DNA from: Pomphorhynchus laevis | Taxonomy: Eukaryota; Acanthocephala; Palaeacanthocephala; Echinorhynchida; Pomphorhynchidae | NCBI GenBank assembly: GCA_012934845.2 | Contig: WNNJ02002427.1 | Span: 1-64,000, forward strand | Direction: 5' to 3' | Length of the DNA stretch: 64,000 nucleotides | Shown here: positions 33,601-43,440 of the stretch, one piece after another | Position numbering within the stretch: position 1 is the first letter of the stretch | Layout: the number at the start of each line of letters is the position of its first letter | Program-made: the position numbers and the translations under genes | The notes under the pieces: generated by a model | Seen by the model: only the letters and a program-made list of their open reading frames with translations | Told to the model about the DNA's origin: nothing | Database searches by the model: none

Positions 33601-35830
33601 GTTGCATCCGAAAAGTTAACGAGGGTTTAGCAACTCAAATAAGGAGAAAGAATCCAATTGTTCCACATCAGATAGGAACTAAAATGTAGGATCTTTGACT
33701 GGCATTCTATCGAATTAGGAGCAGCCTTACATGAACGCCGAGTTAAGATTTGTACTTTTCAAGAAACAAGATGAAATGGGTCCAAGGCTAGGAAGATAAG
33801 CTACGGATACAAAGTAATATAACATGGCAGTCATCATACAAAGTTTGGTATATGTGTAGTTGTAGCAGACACATGGCAAAATCTCGTTTCAAATGTATAT
33901 AGATACAGCGACCGATTGATGAGGGTAGATTTTTCGACAAAGTACTTTGCATGTCTTCAGTGCTTACGCACCCCAAGTGGGATGCTCCGAAAGTGATAAA
34001 GACGCTTTTTGGGAAAACTGGGATACAACGTAATAAGCATTTTCTTTGAAGACATTGTCGTTATCGCTGGTGACCTGAATGGGCATGTCTGGAAAGAAAG
34101 TGAGGGATGCATGTGTCATGGCGGACGTGGCTTTGGTGTAAAGAACGATAGCGGTGATCACATTCTAAATTTTGCACAGGCTCGTGATCTTGTCATATCG
34201 AATACATGGTTCATCAAGCGCGAATCCAATCTTCAAACATTCTACCACTTTAACACTTCATTTCAAATCGATCATATTTTGGTCAAGAGGACGGTAATAG
34301 ACGTTAAAGTTATCCCGTACGTAACTGTTGCAACTCGCTCATGCATGTCAAAGCATAAGCTGAACCTTTTAGCGGGATTAAAATAACGGTTGGGGTTAAC
34401 CAGGGATCGCCACTATCGCCACTTTTGTTTGTTCTGGTTTTTGATGCAATTACAAATGATATTCAGAGCCAGGTACCATTGACATTATTATATGCCGAAG
34501 ATGTGCTCCTCGCTTTCAAAAGTAGAGATGACTTGATATGTCAAGTCAATACCTGAAATTCTCGGCTGGAGGAATTTGGGTTGAGATTTAATAACAACAA
34601 AACAAAGTGTCTCTGTACGGGCCCAGGCAGAATAAATCGATTTACGTTAGTGGCCAGCTCCTTCAAAAAGTATCTCGTTTTAGAAACCTGGAATCACACC
34701 TATCAGCAGCATTCAGACCACTTTCCACACGTGAACTCTCGGGTCTATGCAGACTGGTCGAAGTGGAGTTTGGCAACAGAGGTTCTTCTCGATAAAAGAA
34801 ATCCCTTCAGTCTTAAGCGACATTATTATAAAACCGTAATCTGAACTGTCGCTTTATACGGAGCCAAATCTCGGCAGGTGACTAAAGCAGCAGATCATCG
34901 ATTAGACACGATGGAAACGAAGATGCTATGATGGACAATGGGTTTCACACTTCGAGATCGGGTGTCTAACGATAAAATTAGCAAGGCTTTTGAGGTAGTG
35001 CTGAATCAGAAGAGGCGAGGGAAACGAGACTCAAATGGTTTGGTCATATTGTAAGGTTTCTAGCGAAAACTTCCATTCGTGCATCCTTTGAACTTTATGT
35101 TCCAGTTAATCGTCCCCACTGAATACCAAAGCGCCGTTGGTTATACTCGATCAACAAAGATCTGACATCCTTGCAGATTCCAATAAGGAAGGCAGACCAA
35201 AGGGAGGAATGAAGGAAACTGGTCATGACAGCAGACTCTGTCAAGCAGGACAAATGCTGAAGAAGAAGTTTTACCTTGTTCTCTCTGTCAGCATTAAACT
35301 TCTGTTTTTCGAATATATTCAAATATTCCCGGATTCTTGACATTTGGAAGCGTGTCGTTGTAGTCCCGATACCCAAGAAACATCCACCTGTTAGTTCGTC
35401 AGACTTTCGCCCGATTAGCCTATTGTAAAACACTTGCATGTTTTTCAAAATTCGCGAAAAACTAGAGCAGGATCGACTGTATCTTAAGAAAAACTATTTT
35501 TTTCGGACTAACAACACGGATTTATGCCGGACTAATCTTATTTAACCAATTTAATAACAGCTCTTGAAAGATAGACTGACGTTTTGAGTTCTGACTATGT
35601 ATTCGACAGTTTTTTTTGGACTTTTCAAAGGCCTTTGACTGTGTCCCTCATGATTGTATCGTCTGATTGCTTGCTCATTATGGTTCCCATGCTCAGTTCA
35701 TTGAGTAGATTAAGAATTCCTTATCTTTGATGTCATTCCAAGTAAGAGTTGGTGGTGTTCTTTCAAATAGCTATAGGGTGCTTTCCAGTGTACCTCAAGG
35801 ATCTGTTTTTGACCCACTTCTTTTTTTCTT
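30680..35830 (+). mobile_element. CR1-like LINE, split by a nested RTE element
   Basis: ORF1 remnant at 30666-31450, with RRYNIIVSGIKE and LDDDVRILRTIL, a segment also seen in the other LINE ORF1s here. AP-endonuclease remnant at 31790-32260: YPNVRSLVAQYTELK, FCICESWL, FLLVGDFSLP. RT start DIYSELLALRQFGSPSPDD at 33050-33110. The rest follows after the insertion at 33153-35274: WKRVVVVPIPKKHP and SSDFRPISL at 35340-35420, then SSVPQGSVFDPLLF at 35790-35820. The 3' end is lost where the repeat at 35831 begins. Many frame breaks. Confidence 0.8.
33153..35274 (+). mobile_element. RTE-clade LINE nested in the CR1-like LINE
   Basis: Flanked by a 12-base direct repeat CTTGTTCTCTCT (33141-33152 and 35275-35286), so both ends are defined. 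The 5' part is GC-richer leader-like sequence with GGGGAACAGCCACGGGATAC. Endonuclease motifs: VIAGDLNGHV, CHGGRGFG and FQIDHILVKR at 34060-34290. An internal deletion then joins the endonuclease directly to the RT palm (VGVNQGSPLSPLLF, LLYAEDVLLA at 34395-34510), followed by NNNKTKCLC and the C-terminal region to about 35250. Confidence 0.88.
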
Positions 35831-35904
35831 AATTATTAGAGCTGGATCAAAGAAAAAAAGGATTTTTTTGATATTTCGCTAACTTTTGATAGCATCTTCA
35901 GATG

Positions 35905-35968
35905 CTATCAGTGGATAGAGCGCTGGATTTCTAATTCAGTGGTCGCGGGTTCGATTCCGTCGGAGTTG
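35905..35968 (+). pseudogene. tRNA-Arg pseudogene
   Basis: Matches the tRNA-Arg at 36771 from the D arm on. The 5' acceptor strand is replaced by part of a GATAGCAT/ATGCTATC hairpin and one base is missing near the T arm. About 90 bases of 3' flank are also shared with the intact copy, so the flank was duplicated too. Confidence 0.85.
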
Positions 35969-36126
35969 ATAGTGTCTGAAATTTTTTTAACCATTAAACC
36001 AATGTTGGTATCGATAAAAGAACCAATAAAAGATTTTTGAAATTATATTCATAAACAATATATTAATATTACATTTATTATATATTAAATATATATTAAT
36101 AAATATATAAATAAATATATTATTAA

Positions 36127-36255
36127 TAAATAAAAGTTGGGGTTCACCAGGGATCGCCAATATCGCCACTTTTGTTTGTTCTAGTTTTGGATGCAATTAC
36201 ACATGATATTCAGAGCCAGGTAGCATTGACATTATTATATGCAGACGATGTCCCC
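36127..36255 (+). mobile_element. RTE-clade RT fragment
   Basis: VGVHQGSPISPLLFVLVLD and LLYADDV; closely similar to 34385-34510 of the nested RTE element, with the catalytic YADD intact here. Confidence 0.85.
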
Positions 36256-36770
36256 CTATATTATTGATATCAATCAAATCAGATAACTGAGTCTGCGTAT
36301 TTTATACGATATATAAATTAAAAATAAAGGTAAAAAATAAATACTTACATTAGATGTTACACAGTTTATATTTATATCAAGTTAAAATTGAAATTTAAAA
36401 TGAAAGTTAATTATTATGAATTGACTAATAAATAATAAACGATGCATCAATTTTAAAATAAAAGTAAACTTTTATTATATATTGCTTGCTGTTATTGCTC
36501 AAATAAGATCAGCTAACTGAGTCTTTAGAAATATTATTAACTGAGAATATTATTAATATTAATATTATTAAATCAAAATCTGCCTATTTATTGTTTCTAT
36601 ACTGAAAAATTGTTATCATCTAATTTGAAATATAAAGTTTATTTAACAACATTTTGGTTTTTCGCTTTTTAATATGTCGACTTTAGCATAAGAACTTTAG
36701 AAATATCATTTGATAAATAATAAAGAACATTATTATATTTTGGGTTTCATTTTATATTGCTATAATTGTA

Positions 36771-36843
36771 ACCTCTGTAGCTCAGTGGATAGAGCGCTGG
36801 ATTTCTAATTCAGTGGTCGCGGGTTCGATTCCCGTCGGAGGTG
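36771..36843 (+). tRNA. tRNA-Arg (UCU)
   Basis: 73 bases including the discriminator. Acceptor ACCTCTG/CGGAGGT has one wobble, D stem GCTC/GAGC, anticodon stem CTGGA/TTCAG with loop TTTCTAA, T arm GCGGG/CCCGT with loop TTCGATT. No intron. A TTTT about 14 bases downstream is a good pol III stop. Confidence 0.93.
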
Positions 36844-37491
36844 ATAGTGTATGCGTTTTGTGAACCAGTAAACCAATGTTATTATCGAAAAAAGAACCAA
36901 TGAAAGATTTTTGAAATTATATCGATAAACAACTGGCAGGAATTTTCTGAATATTTTTAATTTTTAGAATTACAATTCTAATTGTAATAAGATCCCAACA
37001 AAGATAAACGAAATATCAAACAAAAACTTTCTTATTTTCTTTGATCAAGCTCCAATAATTAGAATGTTTCAGATATAATTTTGAATATAATTTTAAACGT
37101 TCAATATTATTTATTATAATAATAGATTTAAATCAATTGAGCTACAGTTAACGGTTATTTGCTTTTTACATCTAAAAGAGTAAGCAATCAATGTTTTGAA
37201 CAGTCATTTAACAAGATGAAATTTATTATTAAAATTTAAAATAAAAATCAATTTTAATGAATTGATTTATTAATAATTTACAATGTAAAGGAATATAATA
37301 AATTATCAGGAAGAACTGCTATATTATCAGGTTTCGGCTCTTATTCCTCAAAACAAAATCATTATAAAACGAAAGATTAACTTGTTAGTTGAACAAATCA
37401 GATCAGATAATTGAGTCTACGTATTTTATACTATAAATAATTTAAAACGCGTGTTATACCATCAGGAATATGGTCTATCAACTACTTAAGA

Positions 37492-37561
37492 GGGTCAGTC
37501 GGGAATCGAACCCGATACCTACCGCACAAAAGCGAGAATCATACCACTAAACCACTAAGCC
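37492..37561 (-). pseudogene. tRNA-Pro pseudogene
   Basis: Matches the tRNA-Pro array units, including the TAATTTGTGAAATATTAG flank, but lacks a base in the anticodon loop and has several arm changes. Confidence 0.8.
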
Positions 37562-37596
37562 TTAATATATATTTTTAATTTGTGAAATATTAGCAA

Positions 37597-39180
37597 TATA
37601 GCCTAATACACAATGCTTCATTATGGTTAATAGCATCACTAAGAGTTTCAATTACTCGGAATTGAAGCCTATTAGAGATATACGCGATAACACCTCCTCC
37701 AATCTTGCCTGTTATATCACTTCTACTTATGCTGTATCCCTCAATGAATATATCTACGTCTGCTATTGACGAGCTAAGCCAAGATTATGTGAAAATACCT
37801 ACATCTGGTACGATATCTTGAAAGAGACATTTTATTTCATCTAACTTATTAAGTAGACTACGAATATTCGGGTAAATGATTTTTAAACCACCATTATTTG
37901 CGCTCAACTTGAAGGAAGAATCGCGAAGAGATTTTCGAAATTCACGAATACACCGATCGACATTGAGGCAAGGTGAAACAGTGAATATTTCACGTCTTAG
38001 GCGAAGGGCGCCAAAGTGGTAAGAAGGATTGCAGGATTGAGCACATCTGACAGTCCCTTCCAATGAATATGTAGACGCCTCCGCACAACTCGAAAATTTT
38101 GTATTGTCAAATTTTTTTTCACCCAACTCTAATCGACATGCTAACTCTGATTTAGCCTCTTTCAAACGTAATCGATAATCTATGCTCAGATCGCGTAGCA
38201 GACGTATACTCGACCCTTTCAAACGATATTCGCCGTTAAAGATTATGTGAATAATTTCAGCGGAGTTGAACACCACTTTGAGCAGTCTGGGTATCAACTC
38301 ATTACTTATCTTACCGAGACGAAAAGCGGCCTTTATCTTCATGCTCTTGACAACTTTGTCTTGACATTTATGCGATACCACCGAAAGAATGGATTGTAGA
38401 TGATCCAAGTCGTCGTCTAATCGTGCCTGGCTATTTATAGCGACAGATTCCTTTACGTTTGCAATAATTAAACACTGTTCACGGTTATGAAAGTCTTCCC
38501 TTCTTCGAGGTACCTGACGAGAGTCATATGCCGATGCCATGCTATTAAGTGAAGGAGTGTCTTGAGAGTTAATCACATTTGCTTTTGAAACACCTCTAAG
38601 AAGTACAGACCTAGTCATGTCTACATCATGTTGAATGTTACCTGGCGTCATTATTGAGGATTTTATGGATTCATGTTGAGGTTGTGCGGTTATTACTGAA
38701 GATCGTCGTCGCGATATTTGCATTTGCGAGTTGTGAGCCATTTCTGAGCGGACAGCAGATACGTTCGGTTCGTCGTTATCCACCCGGTTGTTATTACTAC
38801 CAGACTGTGATTTGGGGATGTTAGCCAAGGTAGCACGTTTGTGTAGGTTGCATTCAGCTGATACGCATTCGGTAGAAGCTGCGTTTACCGGGATAGATCC
38901 ATTTGGAACTTGAGCAAATCCGTCACACTGCAATGCCTTTTCCAATTGCTTAAAACGTTCAATCAACACGTTGATTTGCTTCGCCGCACAAAATCCGCAA
39001 TATAATGGTTGCCCGTCACCGGTATCATCACCCAAATCGCAAATTTGTGTTATAGATGTCCAAATTTGACAACCGCTCGTTGAACATTTCACTTGTACAC
39101 TCTCGAATTTCCTGTTGTTATCGGTATCCCCTGGGTTTGCTTGCCTACCTCCTGATACATTTTTCTTCTTGGCACACATT
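37597..39180 (-). mobile_element. LINE ORF1 with start of ORF2 (CR1-like), long open frame
   Basis: The longest open frame here (464 codons, 39179-37785, minus). N-terminus has a PHD-like cysteine set: C-S-T-S-G-C, a later C, then YCGFC (residues about 32-70), followed by the helix INVLIERFKQLEKAL. A polar middle follows, then EQCLIIANVKES and RLDDDLDHLQSIL (about 235-270), the fold seen in other LINE ORF1s here. Near the end KIIYPNIRSLLNKLDEIKCL is the start of the AP-endonuclease. One stop replaces the Glu of ESWL, after which the endonuclease frame continues to about 37600. The rest of ORF2 is missing at the junction with a tRNA-Pro repeat unit. It looks fairly young. Confidence 0.82.
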
Positions 39181-39256
39181 ATCAGGATTCTCGATTCGTC
39201 TTTGATTGTTCAAATATAATTAAACAATTATTGTATGTTTTTTATTGTAAGAATTT

Positions 39257-39490
39257 TAATAATCAAGACTTTTTAACTCCATTGAAGTAATCGTTGTTAT
39301 CGATGTAATCGTTGTAATCGTAGTAATCGTAGTAATTACTACGATGATTTAATAATCAAGATTTAATATTGATATTAATCAATATTAATCAAGATTTAAT
39401 ATTAATATTAAATCAAGATTAATCTTGATTTAATAATCAAGACTTTTTAACTCCATTGAAGTAATCGTTGTTATCGATGTAATCGTAGTA
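39257..39490. repeat. Duplicated AATCAAGACTTTTTAACTCC block
   Basis: A block of about 57 bases at 39257-39313 recurs at 39431-39487 with AATCAAGATTTAATATT-type sequence between. Part of a longer GTAATCGTAGTAATCG microsatellite-like stretch. Confidence 0.8.
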
Positions 39491-39539
39491 ATCGTAGTCC
39501 ATTGTGTATATTAATCTTGTATGTTTAAGCTATTTAATT

Positions 39540-39640
39540 TTTGTTCTCAACGAGCTTGCTCTCCAAATGCTTGGAATCGACTACCGTCGGAAATCGTGAT
39601 GTTTGGATATATAGATTGCAGATGTGAATTTAATTTGTAT
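39540..39640 (+). mobile_element. Scrap of a LINE 3' coding end
   Basis: SPNAWNRLPSEIVMF resembles the WNxLPxEVV motif near the C-terminus of CR1/Jockey-like ORF2. Too short to classify. Confidence 0.45.
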
Positions 39641-39725
39641 TTACTTTAGATCTCAAACTTTTTTAAGGTTAACATTATAAGCTGAATGGATGTTTTTCTA
39701 CTACAGGACACAAATGACTTATCTA

Positions 39726-40319
39726 ATTTCATTTTTTAATATTTAATATGATGCAACTACTGAGCTATGCTTGTATTGTTGTATTGTATAATAATATTGC
39801 AGTTATTTTTCTCTTCAAAAAATATTATTATTAATTGACAACAAATTGAGCCGAGGCTCTTTACAAGTCGCTTCACAAAATAAAAAGAATAAAAAGAATA
39901 AGAGCCGTTTTGTCCCTCCCTCATCAGATAAACTACTAAAAATCCCACCGTTGTCTTGAGAAGGAAGGGTCATTATCCAGTAGGGCGCAAAAACTCGAAG
40001 CAGTAGACGACAAAACAGTCGCACTCTGAAGCGAATTCCAAGATCCTACGATTCGTTTGGCAAAGCAGGAAACTGCATGCATGTACCTTTGTGTTTTCAG
40101 CATCAGGGGTGTCCGCGAAGAGAAGGTTGACCTCTCAGTTGCAGTAGATGTGACAGTGGATGATCTTTAGTATGCAGAATTTTCCAAACAAGAGAGAGAT
40201 CTCGCTTGTCACGGATATATCGCAGACAAGGCATTTGATTTCATTTTTTAATATTTAATATGATGCAACTACTGAGCTATGCTTGTATTGTTGTATTGTA
40301 TAATAATATTGCAGTTATT
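39726..40319 (-). mobile_element. 5'-truncated LINE 3' end with 82-base target duplication
   Basis: The insert 39808-40237 is near-identical to 43441-43848, the 3' end of the longer LINE copy on the same strand. It is bordered by exact 82-base direct repeats, 39726-39807 and 40238-40319. The 3' end on the minus strand is GTTGTCAATTAATAATAATA. Confidence 0.93.
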
Positions 40320-40559
40320 GAAAAAATTCAATATAAGAGAAATTACATATAAAAAGATAACTTTAGAATATCGCAATAAATTAAAAAGCAAATTTCTTTA
40401 AACACAATTTTCAATAATCGGTATCTTATCCTCATCATATCAGGAGGGTGAAATAAACGCCATGATGCATTTGCTGATGCGTATTCTTTACTATATATAA
40501 ATAATTAAATAATAATAAATATTTTAATTAAACAAATGACCTACTTTTCCCACCAATTT

Positions 40560-41900
40560 ATATTCTGATTATAGGAATCGTAAGACTAAACAGCATAAAC
40601 TGACTCTATGCTGTTTCGACTTTTGAGTCTCATCAGTAGGGGCTGCTGCACAACTGTATTGAAGTGCAGTACTCCTAGACAGCTCAATACGTCCTTCTAG
40701 TACACATCCATGTACTAGGAACTAACACTAGTGTGTTAGTTCCTGCTTCTATCATTAGAGCCCGGTATTTCCTCTCCTTGACGTTGGAAGCGTATTCATT
40801 TGCGGAGAAAAGCTGGGTAATAGCAGCATGACGGATGAATGCCTTCCGCTTCGGGCGGATCTCCATAATTAGAATATCATCCCATCTTTCTCTGAGATTC
40901 TTTATCAAGTTTAATCCTTCTCGACCAACGTGCATTTCAGTCGATTGCGATGCCTGTAAAACAATTTCTCTTATGTCATCATGACGTAGACGTGGGTAAC
41001 CTACAAATGTGCATGCTAAGGTATGGAAACCCATACAATCAGTCTTATGATAACACCCATTGCATCGGTAAATTCTATCTGAGGTGGGAATTCTCATCCA
41101 GAACGGTATAAGGACGCAGAACGCGTTGTCAGATTGAGCTAAACCAAGAATTTCGCTGGGTATGCATTGCACCCATACACTGGCATTAGGAAAGGACACT
41201 AAAAGTAAGCACGCTTTGCCAGCCTTATTTGATTTCGATTTTAATAGATCCAACATGGCTGAGTTAATTTGAAAATATAACTTTTACTGAGCTGGCTACA
41301 CACCGGACTTAGTTAAAACTCCCTCTAGCATGGTTTTTGATGCGTTGTATCCAGGAAAGGTGATTGCTTCTAGGTCTAGAGTAATGGCAACAACTTGAGT
41401 GCTTGTTACAAAGCCTGATGAGCAATGTTTCTGAGTACTTCTCAGTCCGAGTCAGTCCATTTTTAGGGGAAGTTCAGTTTAACACTTTGTTTAAATTGAT
41501 AGTTAACATATGTAATGATTTCAAGTACGCGCATAACTGCGTTGTCGAACCAGTGGTAGAAATCGTTCGTAAATCTGAAGTCTATATTCCTCATGAAAAA
41601 CTAGGGGCTGACGCGCAGTATCGCAAAAGCAAGTATGCTACATGAATATCATAAATTGATGTCAATATATCTATATATTGGAGGAGTTTGGGCAGAACGT
41701 TTTCGAGCATGAACGACTTGACAAATTCAGAAGAGCCAATTGGCAACCAAATACCATGTGTGAAAATAAATGCCCTCCATTTTGTTAAGCTGTGAAACTA
41801 CTGGATGGAATTCCACTGAGAACAGTAGAAAACCGATGGGGACACCCTGCTGAACTCCAGATTCAGACTTTAAATATTGCGATCCAATATTTGAAGGTTG
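40560..41900 (-). mobile_element. R2-like-domain LINE, RT end and C-terminal domain
   Basis: Minus strand: KSESGVQQGVPIGFLLFSVE at about 41860-41800 (RT block with QQGDPLGP in the family). An open 190-codon frame follows at 41256-40684 with CNGCYHKTDCMGFHTLAC (Cys/His knuckle), RLRHDDIREIV and NVKERKYRAL. This C-terminal pattern is typical of LINEs ending in a Cys/His motif and a restriction-like nuclease region. RT is broken. A hammerhead-like fold lies in the short 3' part after the stop. Confidence 0.75.
40586..40639 (-). ncRNA. Hammerhead-ribozyme-like motif in a LINE 3' region
   Basis: Minus strand: CTA, CTGATGA (40636-40630), perfect stem II GACT/AGTC with loop CAAA, GAAA (40617-40614), then an eight-pair stem III ACAGCATA/TATGCTGT (40614-40607 with 40597-40590). 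A T follows as the cleavage base, then TAG, pairing with CTA for a three-pair stem I. All invariant core bases and the G-C pair of stem II are present. Stem I is short, the weak point. Confidence 0.6.
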
Positions 41901-41977
41901 ATTTGAATTTATAAAAAGTATAGTAAAGTTTATTTAAATAAATGTTTATTTAAATATAAAAACGTATAACAAATAGA

Positions 41978-42265
41978 TTAATTTTTTGATTTGAAAATAT
42001 AATTGACTGCACTAATTAAAAAGAAACAATTCAGCGTCAACGCTAGGTTGTCTTGCATATGACATATACCGTTTTTACTTATGCGCTTCGATGGACAATT
42101 TGCATCTATATGGCAACGTTTGTTCCAGATATTTTTACGGAATGTTGCATCAGTGTGGATATTGTCGAAAGAAAATGTTGGTATGCATCGACCACCTTTG
42201 AAAACATATTTAAATTTACATACACACCGATTGTTAATAAGCCGCAAGCCACGTGATTGGTCACA
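41978..42265 (-). CDS. Possible cysteine-rich EB/EGF-like exon with hydrophobic tail
   Basis: Minus-strand open frame of 89 codons from its first ATG (42247), open further upstream to YCDQSRG. It has NRCVCKFKYVFKGGRC and then RCHIDANCPSKRISKNGIC, resembling EB-module or EGF-like spacing. A C-terminal hydrophobic stretch (LALTLNCFFLISAVNYIF) could be a membrane or GPI-attachment segment. It could be the last exon of a small secreted or surface protein. It matches none of the transposon families here. No upstream exon identified; function unknown. Confidence 0.35.
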   Translation of the reverse strand, partial: CDQSRGLRLINNRCVCKFKYVFKGGRCIPTFSFDNIHTDATFRKNIWNKRCHIDANCPSKRISKNGICHMQDNLALTLNCFFLISAVNYIFKSKN

Positions 42266-42369
42266 ATACCAAATATTTAAACAGATGGTTATTTGTTTAA
42301 ATGGTTATTTCCCAACTCTTCCAATTATGCGCTTTTACCTTTCCAACGTATCATACATAAACTCTGCTG

Positions 42370-42960
42370 ATCGTATCCTCTTGTGACCGCCGCTTTGATC
42401 ATATCATCCATAAACTTTCCGTCCTATCTTGGCTAACCATAAACCTTACATCCTACTTACGCCTTGATCACCTTGATGATTCCCGTTCTGCAATCTTGGC
42501 TCTGCGATCAAGTAATTCTCTACTTCTCCACTTCATTCCGCACTCGACCAACTATGGCCTTTGCTATTTTATAGTTGCTGCTCCACTTGCTTGGAATTAT
42601 TTTTCAGCATACGTTCGTTCTTCCTCGTCGTTTTCACTCTTCAAACAACGTCTACGTTCATGCACTATGGCTCCTCCAAAATAAATCAAGAAATCAATTT
42701 CCTCGACGTATTATCCAGCTCACATTCCATCATACATCTTCAAAGTACTACTCAACATTTTTCCCTCGACGCCTTGCCACATTCCACTCATCTCCATTAT
42801 CTTTAATATACTTGCTTAAATTTCATCAACATTTTCATTTTACATTATATTTTTTTGTTTTCTTGTTTGTTCTGTTTCTTCTACGTGGGCTTGTAAGAGC
42901 GAATAGGCGTGTATTTGTCACTATAAATAAATTGCGTCTATTAAGAATTAAAGTTCATTA
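42370..42960 (+). mobile_element. LINE 3' end, L2-like family
   Basis: [20 protein letters not shown] and FIVAAPLAWNYFSAYVRSS match the end of the near-full LINE at 49590-53160 (LRSCNSLLLHVPNYSTS, LVAAPLSWNHLP). The tail GTGGGCTTGTAAGAGCG to AATAAATTGCG is also alike. Frame broken; 5'-truncated. Confidence 0.8.
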
Positions 42961-43169
42961 GGAAATCCGTCATAACATTTGACAATCCTATACATCGCAA
43001 TCAAGTTAGATATCGTGAACGAGGTTTATCCAGTGTTTTCATTGAACTTAAATTTTATATTCAGAAACATTATTCAGGAATATAATTTATAATATATTTT
43101 ATTCAATAATAAAATGGTCTTCTCGCCTTTAAATCATTTAGATAACAGTTGGTGGCATCTTTGAAAATC

Positions 43170-43360
43170 CAATGATTGGCAAATGGATAACGTATTTTAC
43201 AGTAAAATGTATATAGTTCCTTGATCATTAGCCAACATTATAAAGACCGAAACGTGAAAGGTAGGTATTGCATCAGTAGCTGATGAGGTCCAATAATACT
43301 GAAATGCAGCATACTGCTGTTAGTGTATAGATAGGATTAAAGCAAAGTGCAGGAAGCCAT
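43170..43360 (+). repeat. Distant copy of the hammerhead-bearing repeat
   Basis: Shares GACCGAAACGTGAA, CATCAGTAGCTGATGAGGTC and TAGGATTAAAGCA with the copies at 0.5-1.4 kb, about 42 kb away. Shows it is a dispersed family. Confidence 0.85.
43274..43319 (+). ncRNA. Hammerhead-ribozyme-like motif, fourth copy
   Basis: CAGTAG/CTGCTG stem I, CTGATGA (43280-43286), stem II GGT/ACT, GAAA (43301-43304), stem III ATG/CAT with loop CAG, then A. Stem III differs from the copy at 1019 on both sides in a pairing-preserving way. Confidence 0.58.
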
Positions 43361-43440
43361 AAAAATTCCAATTATATAGTTATGATTGAAATTGATGCTA
43401 TTAATATATTTTTGAAAATATTTTATATTTTATATTATAA

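Larger units (their letters stand above)
35831..37061. repeat. 1.2-kb interval bounded by inverted ends, holding tRNA-Arg sequences
   Basis: Left end (35831-35882) reads AATTATTAGAGCTGGATCAA to GATATTTCGCT. The right end (37009-37061) is its imperfect reverse complement. The same end occurs in the inverted repeat arms at 8.7 and 13.2 kb. Inside are a tRNA-Arg pseudogene, an RTE fragment and an intact tRNA-Arg. It may be one element or two copies of one end. Confidence 0.6.

Noticed and set aside
35095-35448. 117-codon minus-strand frame
   Set aside because: Antisense to the RTE C-terminus and CR1-like RT, which explain the sequence on the plus strand.
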